From Streptomyces sp. NBC_01591 (GTDB lineage Bacteria; Actinomycetota; Actinomycetes; Streptomycetales; Streptomycetaceae), in the NCBI RefSeq assembly GCF_035918155.1, contig NZ_CP109329.1, positions 1 through 64,000 on the forward strand: a stretch of 64,000 bases of DNA, in the 5' to 3' direction. The translations under genes and the position numbers were made by a program. Below the pieces are notes generated by a model that saw only the letters and a list, made by a program, of their open reading frames with translations, was not told the origin of the DNA and did no database searches. Shown one piece after another: positions 52,301 to 62,206 of this stretch. Within the stretch, counting starts at the first letter, position 1, and every line of letters begins with the position of its first letter.

Positions 52301-55300
52301 GGGCCGTAGGCGTAGCCCCGGGCGGCCAGCGAGGAGTAGGCGCCCGTCAGGTCGGTCTCCTGGGCACCGGAGGGCGGCCACGTACCGCTCGGGGCCGGGG
52401 AGGCGCCCCCGCCGGGTGCGAGGACGCCGGTGGCATGGACGGTCCATCCGGGAGCGGCGTCGGGACGGTCCGCAGTGGCGTGGACCGAGCCGCCCTCGTG
52501 TGCGGCGCCCCGCGCCGGCACGGCAGCGGGCGCGGTCGTCGCGGCGCGGGAGCTGACCGTCAGGGTGCGGCGGCCGTCGGGGGCCGGGACGGCGAGTTCC
52601 ACCCGCAGGTCGGCCTCCGCGGCGGTGGACAGGGGGCGGGAGAGGGTCAGTTCGGCGATCACGGGGCAGCCGGCACGGGCGCCCGCCTCGGCGGCCAGCT
52701 GGACGAAGGCTGCGCCGGGGAGCAGAGGGACGCCGTCGACCTGGTGGTCCGCGGTCCACGGGTGTTCGCGCGGGCCGACCCGGCCGGCGGCCACCACCGC
52801 CCCGGAGGGCAGGTCGACCACGGTTTCGAGCAGTGTGCGACCGGGCCGTGCCGCGGTGCTTCTGCCGGGCGCAGGCGTGTCCAACCAGTGCCGGTCGCGG
52901 TCGAAGACATGGCCGGGCAGTTCGGTGAGGCGACCGCCGGGCCGCGCCCGGGTCCAGTCGACCGGGACGCCCGCGCCGTATGCGGTGGCGAGGGCGGAGA
53001 GGAACTGGCCCGCTCCTTTGCCGTCCCGGCGCAAGGTGCCCAGCACCGCGGCGCGCGCTCCGCGGTCGTCCAGCACCTCCTGGAGAGCGTGGACCAGCAC
53101 CGGGTGGGGGCTGATCTCGATGAAGGACGTCAGCCCGTCCTCGGTCAGCGAGCCGACCGCGTCGGCGAACCGGACGGTGTGCCGGAGGTTCTCGTACCAG
53201 TACCCGGCGTCCATGTCGGCGGTGTCAAGCAGGTCCCCGGTGAGCGTGGAGTACAGCGGCACGGTGGAGGGGACGGGGCTGATGCCGTCCAGATCGCGCA
53301 ACAGCCGCTCCCGGATGCGTTCCACGGCGTCGGTGTGCGAGGCGTAATCGACATCGATCTGCCGGGCGTCCACGCCGTCCGCCGCGCAGGCGGCCAGCAC
53401 CCGGTTCAGCGTGCTGAGGTCCCCGGCGACCACGGTGGTGCCGGGGCCGTTGACCGCCGCGACGGCGGCGTTCCCGCCCACCGTATCCAGCAGCCGCCGG
53501 GTGCGGTCGGCGGACAGTGGCACCGAGACCATGCCGCCGGTGCCGGCCAGGTCCAGCAGCGCCCGGCTGCGCAGCGCGACCACTTTGGCGGCGTCGTCCA
53601 GACCGATCGCCCCGGCCACATGTGCGGCGGCGATCTCGCCCTGCGAGTGACCCACCACGGCGCCGGGCTCGACGCCGGCCTCGCGCCAGGCGGCAGCCAG
53701 CGAGACCATCACCGCCCACAACGCGGGCTGGAGCACATCGACCCGGTCCGGGGAGTCGTCCCGCAGGGCGTCCGTGAGCCGCCAGTCGCAGTAGGGGGCA
53801 AGCGCCTGCTCGCACTCCTTCATGGCCCGGCGGAAGGCCTCGTTCTCCTCCATCAGCCGCAGGCCCATCCCCTGCCACTGGGAGCCCTGGCCGGGGAAGA
53901 CGAAGACCGGCCGCGCCGACCCGCCGGGCGCCTGGGCCCGCAGCACCACGGGTTCCAGGTACCGTCCGGCCGTCGAGGGCACGGGGGCGCCCGCGGCAAG
54001 GGCGTCGAGCCCGGCCAGCAGGTCCTCGCGTGCGGTGGCGACCACGGCGGCACGGTGCGCGAACCGGGTGCGCAGCCCCAAGGTGTGCGCCACGTCCCGG
54101 ACCGGCACGGCGGGCCGCTCGCGCAGGAAAGCTGCGAGGGCGGCGGCTTTCCGGGGCAGGGAGGCGGCGGTGGGCGCGGAGAGCGTCCAGGCCACCGGCG
54201 CCGCTTCCCCGACGAGCTCGTCCGGCGCTGCGGGGACGTCGAGGTGATCGGGGGCTTCCAGGACGACGTGCGCGTTGGTGCCGCTGATACCGAAGGCGGA
54301 GACAGCGGCGAGCCGCGGCTGTCCGGTACGCGGCCAGGGCCGGGCCTCGGTCAGCGGCTCCAGCCCACTGCCCGCCCAGTCCACGTGCCGGGTGGGCCGG
54401 GTGATGTGCAGGGAGGCGGGCAGCCGCTCGGCCCTCATGGCCCGCACGGTCTTGATGATGCCGCCGACCCCGGCCGCGGCCTGGGCGTGCCCGGTGTTGG
54501 ACTTCAGCGAGCCCAGGTACAGCGGCCGTCCGGCCGCGCGGCCCGCGCCGTACACCTCGGCCAGTGCCCGCGCCTCGATGGGGTCGCCGAGTTCGGTGCC
54601 GGTGCCGTGCGCCTCCACCATGTCCACGTCGAGCGGGTCGACGCCGGCCCGGGCCAGGGCAGCGCGGATCACCGCGGTCTGGGCGGGGCCGCTGGGCGCG
54701 GTGAGGCCATTGCTGGCGCCGTCCTGGTTGACGGCGCTGCCGCGGATCACGGCGTGCACCTGGTGTCCGTGGGCCAGCGCGTCGTCCAGCCGCTCGAGCA
54801 GGAGCAGTCCGGCGCCCTCGGCCCATGCGGTGCCGTCGGCGTCGTCCGAGAAGGCTTTGCAGCGGCCGTCCGGGGAGAGCCCGCGCTGCCGGCTGAAGTC
54901 GATGAACAGGCCCGGCGAGGCCATCACCGCCACCCCTCCGGCCAGCGCCAGGGAGCACTCGCCCTGCCGCAGCGCCTGCACCGCCAGGTGGACGCCGACC
55001 AAGGAGGAGGAGCAGGCGGTGTCCACGGTGACGGCGGGGCCGCGCAGGCCGAAGAAGTAGGCGATCCGCCCGGAGGCCACGCTGGTGGTGCTGCCGGTGA
55101 TGCCGTAGCCGCCGTCGCCGTTCGCCCGCTCGTGCAGCCGGGGGCCGTAGTCCTGCGGCATCGCCCCGACGAACACGCCGGTGTCGCTGTCACGCAGCGT
55201 CTCCTTGCCGAGGCCGGACCGCTCGAAGGTCTCCCAGGCCACCTCCAGCAGGATTCGCTGCTGGGGATCCATGCCGGCCGCCTCGCGCGGGGAGATGCCG

Positions 55301-55566
55301 AAGAACTTGGCGTCGAAGAGGTCGGCGTCGTGCAGGAATCCGCCGTGCCGGGTGCAGGAGGTGCCCTTCTGATCCGGGTCGGGGTCGTACACGGAGTCCA
55401 GGTCCCAGCCCCGGTTCTCCGGGAACGGGGTGATGGCGTCGGTCCCCTTGTCGACCAGGCGCCACAGGTCGTCGGGGGAGCTCACACCGCCCGGATACCT
55501 GCATCCCATGGAGACGATGGCGATGGGCGGGTCCGGGAGCGCCCGGGGAAGGTCGGCGGCAGTCAT
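49390..55566 (-). CDS. Type I polyketide synthase module (KS-AT-DH-ER-KR-ACP)
   Basis: 2,058 residues, a single fully reducing module. KS (about 12-435) has Cys185 in VDTACSSS, with EAHGTGT and KSNTGH. AT (about 540-850) has Ser641 in GHSQGE and Y741-ASH, which predicts methylmalonyl-CoA. DH (about 900-1180) has His941 in [13 protein letters not shown] and Asp in LDAALH. ER has the nucleotide motif [13 protein letters not shown] and Val (not Tyr) at the position that predicts methyl stereochemistry. KR has LDD in [10 protein letters not shown] (B-type) and Tyr1849. ACP has Ser2017. It extends the primer from the loading module by one reduced, methyl-branched unit. No thioesterase is present, so the chain must be transferred. 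Whether it acts once or iteratively is not decided. Confidence 0.93.
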   Translation of the reverse strand: MTAADLPRALPDPPIAIVSMGCRYPGGVSSPDDLWRLVDKGTDAITPFPENRGWDLDSVYDPDPDQKGTSCTRHGGFLHDADLFDAKFFGISPREAAGMDPQQRILLEVAWETFERSGLGKETLRDSDTGVFVGAMPQDYGPRLHERANGDGGYGITGSTTSVASGRIAYFFGLRGPAVTVDTACSSSLVGVHLAVQALRQGECSLALAGGVAVMASPGLFIDFSRQRGLSPDGRCKAFSDDADGTAWAEGAGLLLLERLDDALAHGHQVHAVIRGSAVNQDGASNGLTAPSGPAQTAVIRAALARAGVDPLDVDMVEAHGTGTELGDPIEARALAEVYGAGRAAGRPLYLGSLKSNTGHAQAAAGVGGIIKTVRAMRAERLPASLHITRPTRHVDWAGSGLEPLTEARPWPRTGQPRLAAVSAFGISGTNAHVVLEAPDHLDVPAAPDELVGEAAPVAWTLSAPTAASLPRKAAALAAFLRERPAVPVRDVAHTLGLRTRFAHRAAVVATAREDLLAGLDALAAGAPVPSTAGRYLEPVVLRAQAPGGSARPVFVFPGQGSQWQGMGLRLMEENEAFRRAMKECEQALAPYCDWRLTDALRDDSPDRVDVLQPALWAVMVSLAAAWREAGVEPGAVVGHSQGEIAAAHVAGAIGLDDAAKVVALRSRALLDLAGTGGMVSVPLSADRTRRLLDTVGGNAAVAAVNGPGTTVVAGDLSTLNRVLAACAADGVDARQIDVDYASHTDAVERIRERLLRDLDGISPVPSTVPLYSTLTGDLLDTADMDAGYWYENLRHTVRFADAVGSLTEDGLTSFIEISPHPVLVHALQEVLDDRGARAAVLGTLRRDGKGAGQFLSALATAYGAGVPVDWTRARPGGRLTELPGHVFDRDRHWLDTPAPGRSTAARPGRTLLETVVDLPSGAVVAAGRVGPREHPWTADHQVDGVPLLPGAAFVQLAAEAGARAGCPVIAELTLSRPLSTAAEADLRVELAVPAPDGRRTLTVSSRAATTAPAAVPARGAAHEGGSVHATADRPDAAPGWTVHATGVLAPGGGASPAPSGTWPPSGAQETDLTGAYSSLAARGYAYGPSFAGLHRMWTRGKEIHAEVRLPSEGTWHRLHPALLDAALHAAVIAHGEDLLVPFTWRGVRLHGGGATALRIRMTRDGDTLALTATAPDGTLVAEVESLVLRPLRQEDAGTGALHEVVWDRVDLEPAVVPARWASVGPDPLGAPVSVTGLAELPDDTPPSVVLDLGAAPGTAAAVGDLTADVLTLLQRWLADPRRETAVLAVLTRAAVAVTGGETVPGLVRSAVRGLVRSAQAENPGRLLLVDLDDDPASLDALPAVVACGEPEVAVRRGKAYTPRLAPTDGQDRLTPQTPGAWRLDVTKKGTLDNLVLLPHPEAEGPLGTGEVRIAVRAAGLNFRDIAVGLGLVATEKTMGSEGAGMVTETGPGVNGFTVGDQVFGVFERSLGPVAVADARMIRHLPDGWSHAEGASVPIVFVTAYQCLTEIARVSPGESVLVHTATGGVGLAAVQLARHMGADVFATAAPAKHDVLRARGLDDDHIASSRSLEFEQHFRAATGGRGVDVVLNSLAGAAIDASLRLLAPGGRFAEMGKTDIRDAAEVAARHPGVHYAAYNILGIEPERIGKVLDELIALFRDGALHHLPLAARDVREGHRALRMLSRAQHRGKLVLTMPRAFDPEGTVLITGGTGALGARVARHLVTRHGARRLVLAGRRGPGARGASQLVAELTAAGAEVIVAACDVGDREALAALVEQYPPNSVVHAAGLLDDRLLTGLTPKDLTEVLRPKAEAAWHLHELTEHLDLSAFVLFSSAAGVLGEPGQSNYAAANSFLDALAQYRRGRGLSAVSLAWGLWEEPSGMTGHLSETDRARLARSGIAPLDTERALELFDRALEQPGAVLVPVRLHPDGARASGRVSPLLAGLLPKREDDGDGPPEPVEESAAQARTVMEPPARDRHAELMDLVCAHAAEVLGYAAHEVIGPRENFKDLGFDSLLGVDLRNRLNAAIGLRLPAESVSRYPTPEDLVDFIGEQLP

Positions 55567-55570
55567 GTCG

Positions 55571-58534
55571 TCAGCTGGGCCTTTCCGTGAGATCCACGAG
55601 CGGCCGCTGGGACCGCAGGCGTTCGGCGAGTTCGCGGCTGAGCAGGTCCGGCGTGGGGAAGTCGAAGAGGAGCGTGGGCGGCAGCCGCAGTCCGGTGCGC
55701 TCTGCAAGGCGGGTACGCAGGGCCATCACCATGCGGGAGTCCAGCCCGAGGTCGGTGAAGGGCAGCGAGGTCTCCACCGGGCTGTCCGGCGGCGCCCCCA
55801 GCACCCCACGCAGACCGTCCGCCACCAGGGCGGAGACGGTGGCCGGGGTGACGCGGCGGCGGCGAGGCGGGGCGGCCGGCGTCTCGGGAGGCGGCGCCGG
55901 TGAGGGCGTCCGGGCCGGGGCGGTCGGGGCGTCCAGCCAGTGACGGCGGCGCTGGAAGGCGTAGGTGGGCAGGTCGGTGCGGCGGGCGTGGGCGCCGTGG
56001 ACGGCGTGCGCGTCCAGACGGAGCCCGCGCAGGTGGGCGCGGCCGGCCAGGGAGGCCACCCCTGCCCGTTCGTCGGGTTCGGCCAGTGGTGCGACCAGGG
56101 TCTCGTCGCCCCCGTCGACGGTTTCGCCGACCATGGTGATCAGTCCGTGGCCGGGGCCCGCCTCCACGAAGAACCGGGCGCCCCGGTCGTGCGCGGTGCG
56201 CACCGCGTCGCCGAACCGGACGGCGCGGCAGAGGTGCTCTGCCCAGTACGCGGGGGTGACCAGGTCCGTCCCGGTCGCCGGGTGGCCGGTGAGCGTGGAG
56301 ACCACCGTGGGGCCGGTGGGCGGCTTCCAGGTGAGACTCTCGGCGAAGGCCAGCAGCTCGTCCCTGATCGGCTCCATCAACGGCGAGTGGCCGGCCCGGG
56401 AGATCCGCAGCCGCCGCCCGCGGCGGCCGAGCCGGGCGAAGTGCGCACAGACCTCGTCCACCGCCTCCCGATCGCCCGAAATCACCACCGAGCGGGGTGA
56501 GTTGACGGCAGCGATTGCCACCTGCCCGCAGATGCCGGCCAGCACGGCCCGGGCCTCCTCCTCTGTGGCCCGGAGCGCCGTCATCGCGCCGCCGGGGGGC
56601 AGGCTCGCGATCAGACGGCCCCGTTCCACCACGAAGGCGGCCGCGTCCTCCAGTGAGAGCACGCCCGCGACATGGGCGGCGGCGATCTCGCCCTGGGAGT
56701 GCCCGAGGACGATGTCCGGGACCAGCCCCCAGGACTCCAGCAGCCGGTACAGGGCGGTCTCCATGGCGAACAGAGCCGGCTGCGCGTACCGGAGTTCGTC
56801 CAGCCAGTCCTCGCGCTCCCACATCAAGGCGTGCAGCCGGGTGCCCAGCGGGGTTTCCATGGCTTCGGCGGCCTCGTCGAAGGCGCGGGCGAAGACCGGG
56901 TAGGTTTCGTGGAGCCGGCGGCCCATTCCGGCCCGCTGCATGCCCTGGCCTGGGAAGAGGAAAGCAGTGCCGCCCCGGCCCGCGGCCTCTTGCAGGACGC
57001 CCTCGCGGGGCTCGCCCGTGGCCAGGGCGCGCAGCCTGTCCCGCAGCACCTCGGGGCCGTCGCCGACCACGGCAGCACGGTGACGCAGCACGGCGCGGGT
57101 GGTGGCCAGGGAGAACGCCGCGTCGGCCAGGCCGGGCGGCGCGGAGGCCTCCAGCAGCCCGGCCAGCCGGGCAGCCTGTCCGCGCAGCGCCGCCTCGCTT
57201 GCCCCGGAGAGCACCCAGCAGGCCACCGGGGGCGAACTCGGTTCATCCGCCGCCGGGTCGACGGTGCCGGGGACGCGGTCGACGACCACATGGCAGTTGG
57301 TGCCGCCCAGGCCGAAGGAGGAGATACCCGCCGTCCGCCGCCCTTCGGGGTGCACCGGCCACGGGGTGACGTCCTGGCAGACCCGCAGCCGGGCCGGGGC
57401 GACGGCCGGGTTGGGGGTGCGCAGATGGAGGCTGGGCGGGATCAGCCCATGGTGCACACTCAGTGCGGTCTTGACGAAGGCGGCCATCCCGGCCGCCGCC
57501 TCCAGGTGGCCGATGTTGGTCTTCACCGAACCGACCAGCAGCGGCCGCCCGGCGGGACGGCCCTGGCCGTGCACCGCGTCCAGGGCAGAGGCCTCGATCG
57601 GGTCGCCCAACCGCGTTCCGGTGCCGTGCAGTTCGACGTACGCGACCTCGGTGGGGGCTACGCCGGCCCGGCGGCAGGCCTCGGCCAGCACTCGTCGCTG
57701 GGCCCCGGCGTCGGGGGCGGTGAGGCTCTCCCCGCGGCCGTCGCTGTTGACCGCGCTGCCCCGCAGGACACAGTAGACGCGGTCCCCGTCGGCCAGCGCG
57801 GTGTCCAGCGGCTTGAGGACGGCCATGCCGCCGCCCTCTCCGCGCACGATGCCGTCCGCGGCGGCGTCGAAGGTGCGGCAGCGCCCGCTCGGCGAGAGCG
57901 CGCCGAGCTGTCGAACCGCTGCCTCCGACTCCGCCGACAGATTGAGCTGCACCCCGCCGACCAGGGCCAGCACGCACTCCCCGCGGCGCAGGCCCGCGGC
58001 GGCCTGGTGGAGGGCGGTGAGCGAGGAGGACTGGCCGGTGTCCACCACCATGCTGGGGCCCCGCAGTCCCAGTGTGTAGGAGATCCGGTTGGCCAGGAAG
58101 GCACGGCCGGTGCCGGTCATGGTGTAGACGCCGATGTCCGCCGTGCCGCGGGTGCGGGTGAGGTGGGCGTAGTCGTCGCCGCCCGCCCCGACGAACACGC
58201 CGGTGCTGGTGCCGGCGAGGGCGTCGGGGGCGGTACGGGCGTCCTCCAGAGCCTCCCAGGCGAGCTCCAGCAGCAGCCGCTGCTGGGGGTCCATGGCCGC
58301 CGCCTCCTGGGGCGGGATGCCGAACAGCTCGGCGTCGAACAGGTCGACGCCGTCGAGGTATCCGCCCTCGCTCCGGCCCTCGGCGCGCCAGGCCGGCGGC
58401 GGGCCCACGGTGTCGGCGCCGTCGAGCAGCAGCCGCCAGAACGCGGCCGGCGAGTCGGCACCGGGGAAACGGCAGGACAGACCGACTACCGCCAATGGCG
58501 CGTCGGGCTCGGCAGGGTGCGGCTGAGCGGGCAT
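55571..58534 (-). CDS. Type I PKS loading module (KSQ-AT-ACP)
   Basis: 987 residues starting after CCGGAGGTCG. The KS has Gln168 in place of the active cysteine ([10 protein letters not shown]), the mark of a KSQ domain that decarboxylates a dicarboxylic extender to make the primer. The AT has Ser613 in GHSQGE and R713-AGH716, an xAGH-type motif seen in ethylmalonyl-specific ATs, but it is followed by SPLMEP as in malonyl ATs. The ACP has Ser933 in LGLDSRMV. With a crotonyl-CoA carboxylase/reductase in the cluster, butyryl from ethylmalonyl-CoA is the leading prediction and acetyl from malonyl-CoA the alternative. The stop lies 4 bp before the next PKS start. Confidence 0.92.
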   Translation of the reverse strand: MPAQPHPAEPDAPLAVVGLSCRFPGADSPAAFWRLLLDGADTVGPPPAWRAEGRSEGGYLDGVDLFDAELFGIPPQEAAAMDPQQRLLLELAWEALEDARTAPDALAGTSTGVFVGAGGDDYAHLTRTRGTADIGVYTMTGTGRAFLANRISYTLGLRGPSMVVDTGQSSSLTALHQAAAGLRRGECVLALVGGVQLNLSAESEAAVRQLGALSPSGRCRTFDAAADGIVRGEGGGMAVLKPLDTALADGDRVYCVLRGSAVNSDGRGESLTAPDAGAQRRVLAEACRRAGVAPTEVAYVELHGTGTRLGDPIEASALDAVHGQGRPAGRPLLVGSVKTNIGHLEAAAGMAAFVKTALSVHHGLIPPSLHLRTPNPAVAPARLRVCQDVTPWPVHPEGRRTAGISSFGLGGTNCHVVVDRVPGTVDPAADEPSSPPVACWVLSGASEAALRGQAARLAGLLEASAPPGLADAAFSLATTRAVLRHRAAVVGDGPEVLRDRLRALATGEPREGVLQEAAGRGGTAFLFPGQGMQRAGMGRRLHETYPVFARAFDEAAEAMETPLGTRLHALMWEREDWLDELRYAQPALFAMETALYRLLESWGLVPDIVLGHSQGEIAAAHVAGVLSLEDAAAFVVERGRLIASLPPGGAMTALRATEEEARAVLAGICGQVAIAAVNSPRSVVISGDREAVDEVCAHFARLGRRGRRLRISRAGHSPLMEPIRDELLAFAESLTWKPPTGPTVVSTLTGHPATGTDLVTPAYWAEHLCRAVRFGDAVRTAHDRGARFFVEAGPGHGLITMVGETVDGGDETLVAPLAEPDERAGVASLAGRAHLRGLRLDAHAVHGAHARRTDLPTYAFQRRRHWLDAPTAPARTPSPAPPPETPAAPPRRRRVTPATVSALVADGLRGVLGAPPDSPVETSLPFTDLGLDSRMVMALRTRLAERTGLRLPPTLLFDFPTPDLLSRELAERLRSQRPLVDLTERPS

Positions 58535-58582
58535 TTCGACCTCCGGAGCGGGCCGGGACGGACAGGACTCGGGCGGACGGGC

Positions 58583-59587
58583 TCAGGAGGGGACCTCGAG
58601 TCGCAGGGCAAGGGCCCGTTCCTTCGCCGCCGCGGTCGCCACCCGGTCCCGTGCCGCCTCGCCGGGGCCCTCTGGCAGCAGCGGGACGACGGCGCTGCGG
58701 CCGCGGGCCACGGCGGGGTGCCGACGGGCCAGCGCGGTGAGGCTGTTGCCCGGGCCCGTCTCGACCAGCAGGCAGTCGTGGTCGGCGAGCAGCTGGTCCA
58801 GGGCGGGCGCGAAATACACGGTCTCGGCGGGCTGCCGGGCCCAGAAGCGGTGGTCCAGGGCGTCCTCGTCAGTGAGCACGCCGCGGGTGTAGGCGGAGTA
58901 GACCGGCAGGCGGGGGCGACGCAGCGGCGTGGCCAGCCAGTCCGCCATCGACGCCTCCACCGCGCCCCGGACGATCGGGGTGTGGAACGCCTGCCGGGCC
59001 CGGGCGTCGCGGCAGGCGATGCCCTGCTCCCTCAGGGCGGCCGCCGCCCGGTCCAGCGCGGCCCGTTCGCCGGCCAGCAGCAGCTGCCGCCGGGCGTTGA
59101 CCGCGGCCAGGTGGACATCGCCGTCGAGCCGGCCGTCGATCTCCTCGGGCGAGGCGGCAACGGCGAGCATGCCGCCCGCGGGGGTGCCGGCGAACTGCCG
59201 GACGCGATCCCGCATCAGCCGGATGCCGTCCTCGAAAGCCACCACTCCGGCCAGCGTGGCGGCGACCAGTTCGCCCACGCTGTGGCCGAGCAGGGCGACC
59301 GGCCGCCCGCCCCAGGAGAGCACCATCCGCCCCAGCGCATGGTCGACCGCGTAGAGCAGCGGCTGTGCGACCGTCACGTCGTCGAAGGCGTCCGACGGCG
59401 TGTGTGCCAGCCACTCGGCGCGGATGCGCCGGCCGTCGTCACCGAGGAGCGCGAACGCCTCGTCCATGGCGGCGGTGAACACCGCCTCGTGCCCGTAGAG
59501 CCCGGCTGCCATCCGTGGGTGCTGGGCCCCCTGGCCCGGCAGCAGCAGTGCGACGCCCGGTGCGGAGTTCTCGGTGCCGGCGGACAT
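58583..59587 (-). CDS. Free acyltransferase (malonyl-transferase fold)
   Basis: 334 residues from ATG 59587 after GAAAGGGGGG. Motifs are LLLPGQGAQHPRMAAG, the nucleophile in LLGHSVGELVAAT and RQAFHTP (malonyl/acyl pocket). Stand-alone ATs next to a KSIII occur in clusters primed with non-acetate starters. They either move the starter or hydrolyse wrongly loaded acetyl groups (the ZhuC role in R1128 biosynthesis). Here it should cooperate with the KSIII encoded divergently at 59763. Confidence 0.88.
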   Translation of the reverse strand: MSAGTENSAPGVALLLPGQGAQHPRMAAGLYGHEAVFTAAMDEAFALLGDDGRRIRAEWLAHTPSDAFDDVTVAQPLLYAVDHALGRMVLSWGGRPVALLGHSVGELVAATLAGVVAFEDGIRLMRDRVRQFAGTPAGGMLAVAASPEEIDGRLDGDVHLAAVNARRQLLLAGERAALDRAAAALREQGIACRDARARQAFHTPIVRGAVEASMADWLATPLRRPRLPVYSAYTRGVLTDEDALDHRFWARQPAETVYFAPALDQLLADHDCLLVETGPGNSLTALARRHPAVARGRSAVVPLLPEGPGEAARDRVATAAAKERALALRLEVPS

Positions 59588-59638
59588 CCGCCCCCCTTTC
59601 GTAGCCCGCAGCAAGGGATACGGACCCGGTTTCGAGGC

Positions 59639-59669
59639 TCGTCCGAGATTCGTCCGAGGATCGTCCGAG
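59639..59669. promoter_or_regulatory. SARP-type operator: three 11-bp direct repeats
   Basis: TCGTCCGAG occurs at 59639, 59650 and 59661, exactly 11 bp apart, between the divergent acyltransferase and KSIII genes. SARP proteins bind heptamer direct repeats spaced by 11 bp or a multiple. It would let the SARP at 42260 control both the priming operons. Confidence 0.75.
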
Positions 59670-59762
59670 CCTCGCGTCTCCGCCCGTTCTCGAAGGGAGC
59701 TGGACAGGTGGCGGCCAGGCTCCGGGCGAGCAGCCGACGAACCGCGGACCGAAGGAGTTGCT

Positions 59763-60809
59763 GTGCGGCTTGACCGTTTGTTCGTGTCCGGCACCGGACT
59801 GGCGCTGCCCCGCCGCAGGTCCGTGGAGGAGGCGGTGGTGGAGGGGCGGTGCGACCCGCGGGCGGCGCGCCGGATGCGGATGCGTTCGGTGTGCGTGTCG
59901 GATGGGGAGTCCGGCCCCGAGCTGGCGGTGCGTGCGGCCTGCCAGGCGCTGCGGCGCGCGGGCGCGCGGCCCGGCGACATCGATCTGGTGCTGCACGCGG
60001 ACACCTATCACCAGGGCCACGACCTGTGGGCGCCGGCCTCCTACGTACAGCGCGAGGCCGTCGGCAACGCCTGTCCCGCCCTGGAGGTACGTCAGTTGTC
60101 CAACGGCGGGATGGCGGCGCTGGAGCTGGCCGCCTCCCACCTGCTGGCGGACTCGGCGCGGCGCGGCGCCCTGATCACCACCGGGGACCGGTTCTGCCTG
60201 CCCGGTTTCGACCGCTGGAACACCGACCCGGGCACGGTCTGCGGCGATGGCGGCACCGCCCTCGTGCTGTCCGCCCGGGACGGCTTCGCGCGGCTGCTTT
60301 CCCTGTGCACCGTCTCCGATCCGGGGCTGGAGGCGATGGGCCGCGGCGACGACCCTTTCTCCGATGCTCCGTTGGAGGCCCGGACGCCTATCAGCGTGGA
60401 GAAGCACCGGGCGGTGCTGACCCGGGAGCTGGGCATGGGCGAGCTGCTGGAGCGGCTGCTCGGCGGCCAGCGGGCAGCGCTCGACCGGGCGCTGGCCGAG
60501 GCCGGGGTGACCAAGGAGGCGGTGGACTGGTTCGTGCTGCCCCATCTGGGGCGTCCCAGGATGGAATTCCAGTTCTTCCAGCCCCTGGGCATCGCCCCGG
60601 AGCGTTCCACCTGGTCCTGGGGCAGCGGAGTGGGGCATCTGGGCGCCGGCGACGCCTTCGCAGGGCTGCACCACCTGGCCGTCGAGGGGCAGTTGCGGCC
60701 GGGCGGACTGTGCGCGCTGGTGAGCTCCGGCGCAGGCTTTGCCTGGACGGTGGCCGTACTGGAGATCGCCGGGCGCCCGTCCACGGGTGAGGACGAGGAG
60801 GTGTCGTGA
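59763..60809 (+). CDS. KSIII-type acyl transferase with Ser nucleophile (DpsC/CerJ-like)
   Basis: 348 residues from GTG 59763 after AAGGAG. It has the KASIII fold but Ser113 replaces the active cysteine (VRQLSNGGMAAL), as in DpsC of daunorubicin biosynthesis. His261 (FVLPHLGRP), His292 and Asp297 (GVGHLGAGD) can complete the site, and the usual Asn is not in place. Such proteins choose or transfer the starter acyl group. Here it probably takes the acyl chain from the type I module and delivers it to the type II synthase. It is translationally linked to the CCR gene (TGATG). Confidence 0.88.
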   Translation: MRLDRLFVSGTGLALPRRRSVEEAVVEGRCDPRAARRMRMRSVCVSDGESGPELAVRAACQALRRAGARPGDIDLVLHADTYHQGHDLWAPASYVQREAVGNACPALEVRQLSNGGMAALELAASHLLADSARRGALITTGDRFCLPGFDRWNTDPGTVCGDGGTALVLSARDGFARLLSLCTVSDPGLEAMGRGDDPFSDAPLEARTPISVEKHRAVLTRELGMGELLERLLGGQRAALDRALAEAGVTKEAVDWFVLPHLGRPRMEFQFFQPLGIAPERSTWSWGSGVGHLGAGDAFAGLHHLAVEGQLRPGGLCALVSSGAGFAWTVAVLEIAGRPSTGEDEEVS

Positions 60810-62176
60810 TGCGGGAGATCGTCGATGCCGTCCTGGCCGGGGACCGGTCGGAGCGGACCTTTGGGGCGCTGCCGGTGCCGGAGTCGTACCGGGCGGTGAC
60901 CGTGCACAAGGACGAGGCCGGGATGTTCGAGGGGCTGGCCGGGGCGGAGAAGGACCCGCGGCACAGCCTGCACCTGGATGAGGTGCCGGTTCCCGAGGTG
61001 GGCCCCGGTGAGGCCTTGGTGGCGGTGATGGCGTCCTCGGTCAACTACAACACCGTCTGGTCCTCGATCTTCGAGCCGGTGCCGACCTTCGCGTTCCTGG
61101 AGCGCTACGGCCGGACCTCCCCGCTCGCCCGCCGCCACGACCTGCCGTATCACGTGCTGGGCTCCGACCTGTCCGGCGTGGTGCTGCGCACCGGCCCCGG
61201 GGTCAATGCCTGGCGGCCGGGCGACGAGGTGGTGGCCCACTGCCTCTCCGTCGAACTGGAGCATCCCGACGGGCACGGCGACACCCTGCTCGACCCGGAG
61301 CAGCGGATCTGGGGGTTCGAGACCAACTTCGGCGGGCTCTCCGAGCTGGCGCTGGTGAAGGCCAACCAGCTGATGCCCAAGGCCGCCCACCTCACCTGGG
61401 AGGAGGCGGCCGCTCCCGGCCTGGTGAACAGCACCGCCTACCGACAGCTGGTGTCCCGCAACGGCGCGGGGATGAAGCTGGGCGACCTGGTACTGGTCTG
61501 GGGCGCAGGCGGCGGCCTGGGCTCGTACGCCACCCAGCTGGTGCTGGCGTCCGGGGCGACGCCGGTGTGCGTGGTGTCCGGCGCCCGGAAGGAGCGGCTG
61601 TGCCGGGCTGCCGGGGCGGATCTGGTCGTCGACCGGGCCGCAGAGGGCTACCGGTTCTGGCGGGATGAGCACACCCAGGACCCCAAGGAGTGGCGGCGTC
61701 TCGGCGCGCAGATCCGGGAGCTGACCGGCGGCCGGGACCCCGACATCGTCTTCGAGCATCCGGGCCGGGAGACTTTCGGCGCCAGCGTGTACGTGGCCCG
61801 GCGCGGCGGCACAGTGGTGAGCTGCGCCTCCACCAGCGGCTTCCTGCACCAGTACGACAACCGCTATCTGTGGATGCACCTCAAGCGGGTGATCGGCTCG
61901 CACTTCGCCACCTACAGGGAGGCATGGGAGGCCAACGAGCTGATCCGCCGGGGGCTGATCCACCCCACGCTGAGCCGAACCCATTCCCTCTCCGGGACGG
62001 GGCAGGCGGTGTACGAAGTCCACCGCAACCTGCACCACGGCAAGGTGGGCGTGCTGGCGCTGGCCCCGCGCGAGGGGCTGGGCGTCACCGACCACGGGTT
62101 GCGGGCACGGTACCGGGAGGCGATCGACCGCTTCCGTACCGTACCGAAAGCGGAAAGAGAACCCCAGGTTCCGTGA
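60809..62176 (+). CDS. ccr: Crotonyl-CoA carboxylase/reductase
   Basis: 455 residues, normal for CCR. Conserved features are SSVNYNTVWSSIFEP, HVLGSDLSGVVLRTG, the CCR-typical WGFETNFGGLSELA, the cofactor motif LVWGAGGGLGSYATQL, and FEHPGRETFGASVYVARRGG. It converts crotonyl-CoA with CO2 and NADPH to ethylmalonyl-CoA. This matches the loading AT prediction. ATG 60809 overlaps the KSIII stop and follows GAGGAGG; GTG 60806 is an alternative. Longer 2-enoyl-CoA substrates are possible. Confidence 0.95.
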   Translation: MREIVDAVLAGDRSERTFGALPVPESYRAVTVHKDEAGMFEGLAGAEKDPRHSLHLDEVPVPEVGPGEALVAVMASSVNYNTVWSSIFEPVPTFAFLERYGRTSPLARRHDLPYHVLGSDLSGVVLRTGPGVNAWRPGDEVVAHCLSVELEHPDGHGDTLLDPEQRIWGFETNFGGLSELALVKANQLMPKAAHLTWEEAAAPGLVNSTAYRQLVSRNGAGMKLGDLVLVWGAGGGLGSYATQLVLASGATPVCVVSGARKERLCRAAGADLVVDRAAEGYRFWRDEHTQDPKEWRRLGAQIRELTGGRDPDIVFEHPGRETFGASVYVARRGGTVVSCASTSGFLHQYDNRYLWMHLKRVIGSHFATYREAWEANELIRRGLIHPTLSRTHSLSGTGQAVYEVHRNLHHGKVGVLALAPREGLGVTDHGLRARYREAIDRFRTVPKAEREPQVP

Positions 62177-62206
62177 CTTCACGCGGGCCGGCGGTGTTGC
62201 CCGGAT

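Noticed and set aside
50836..55590. 1,584-codon plus-strand open frame opposite the type I PKS
   Set aside because: Repetitive Gly/Ala/Arg-rich shadow of the PKS gene; no recognisable fold.
56672..59773. 1,033-codon plus-strand frame opposite the loading module and AT
   Set aside because: Antisense shadow in high-GC sequence.
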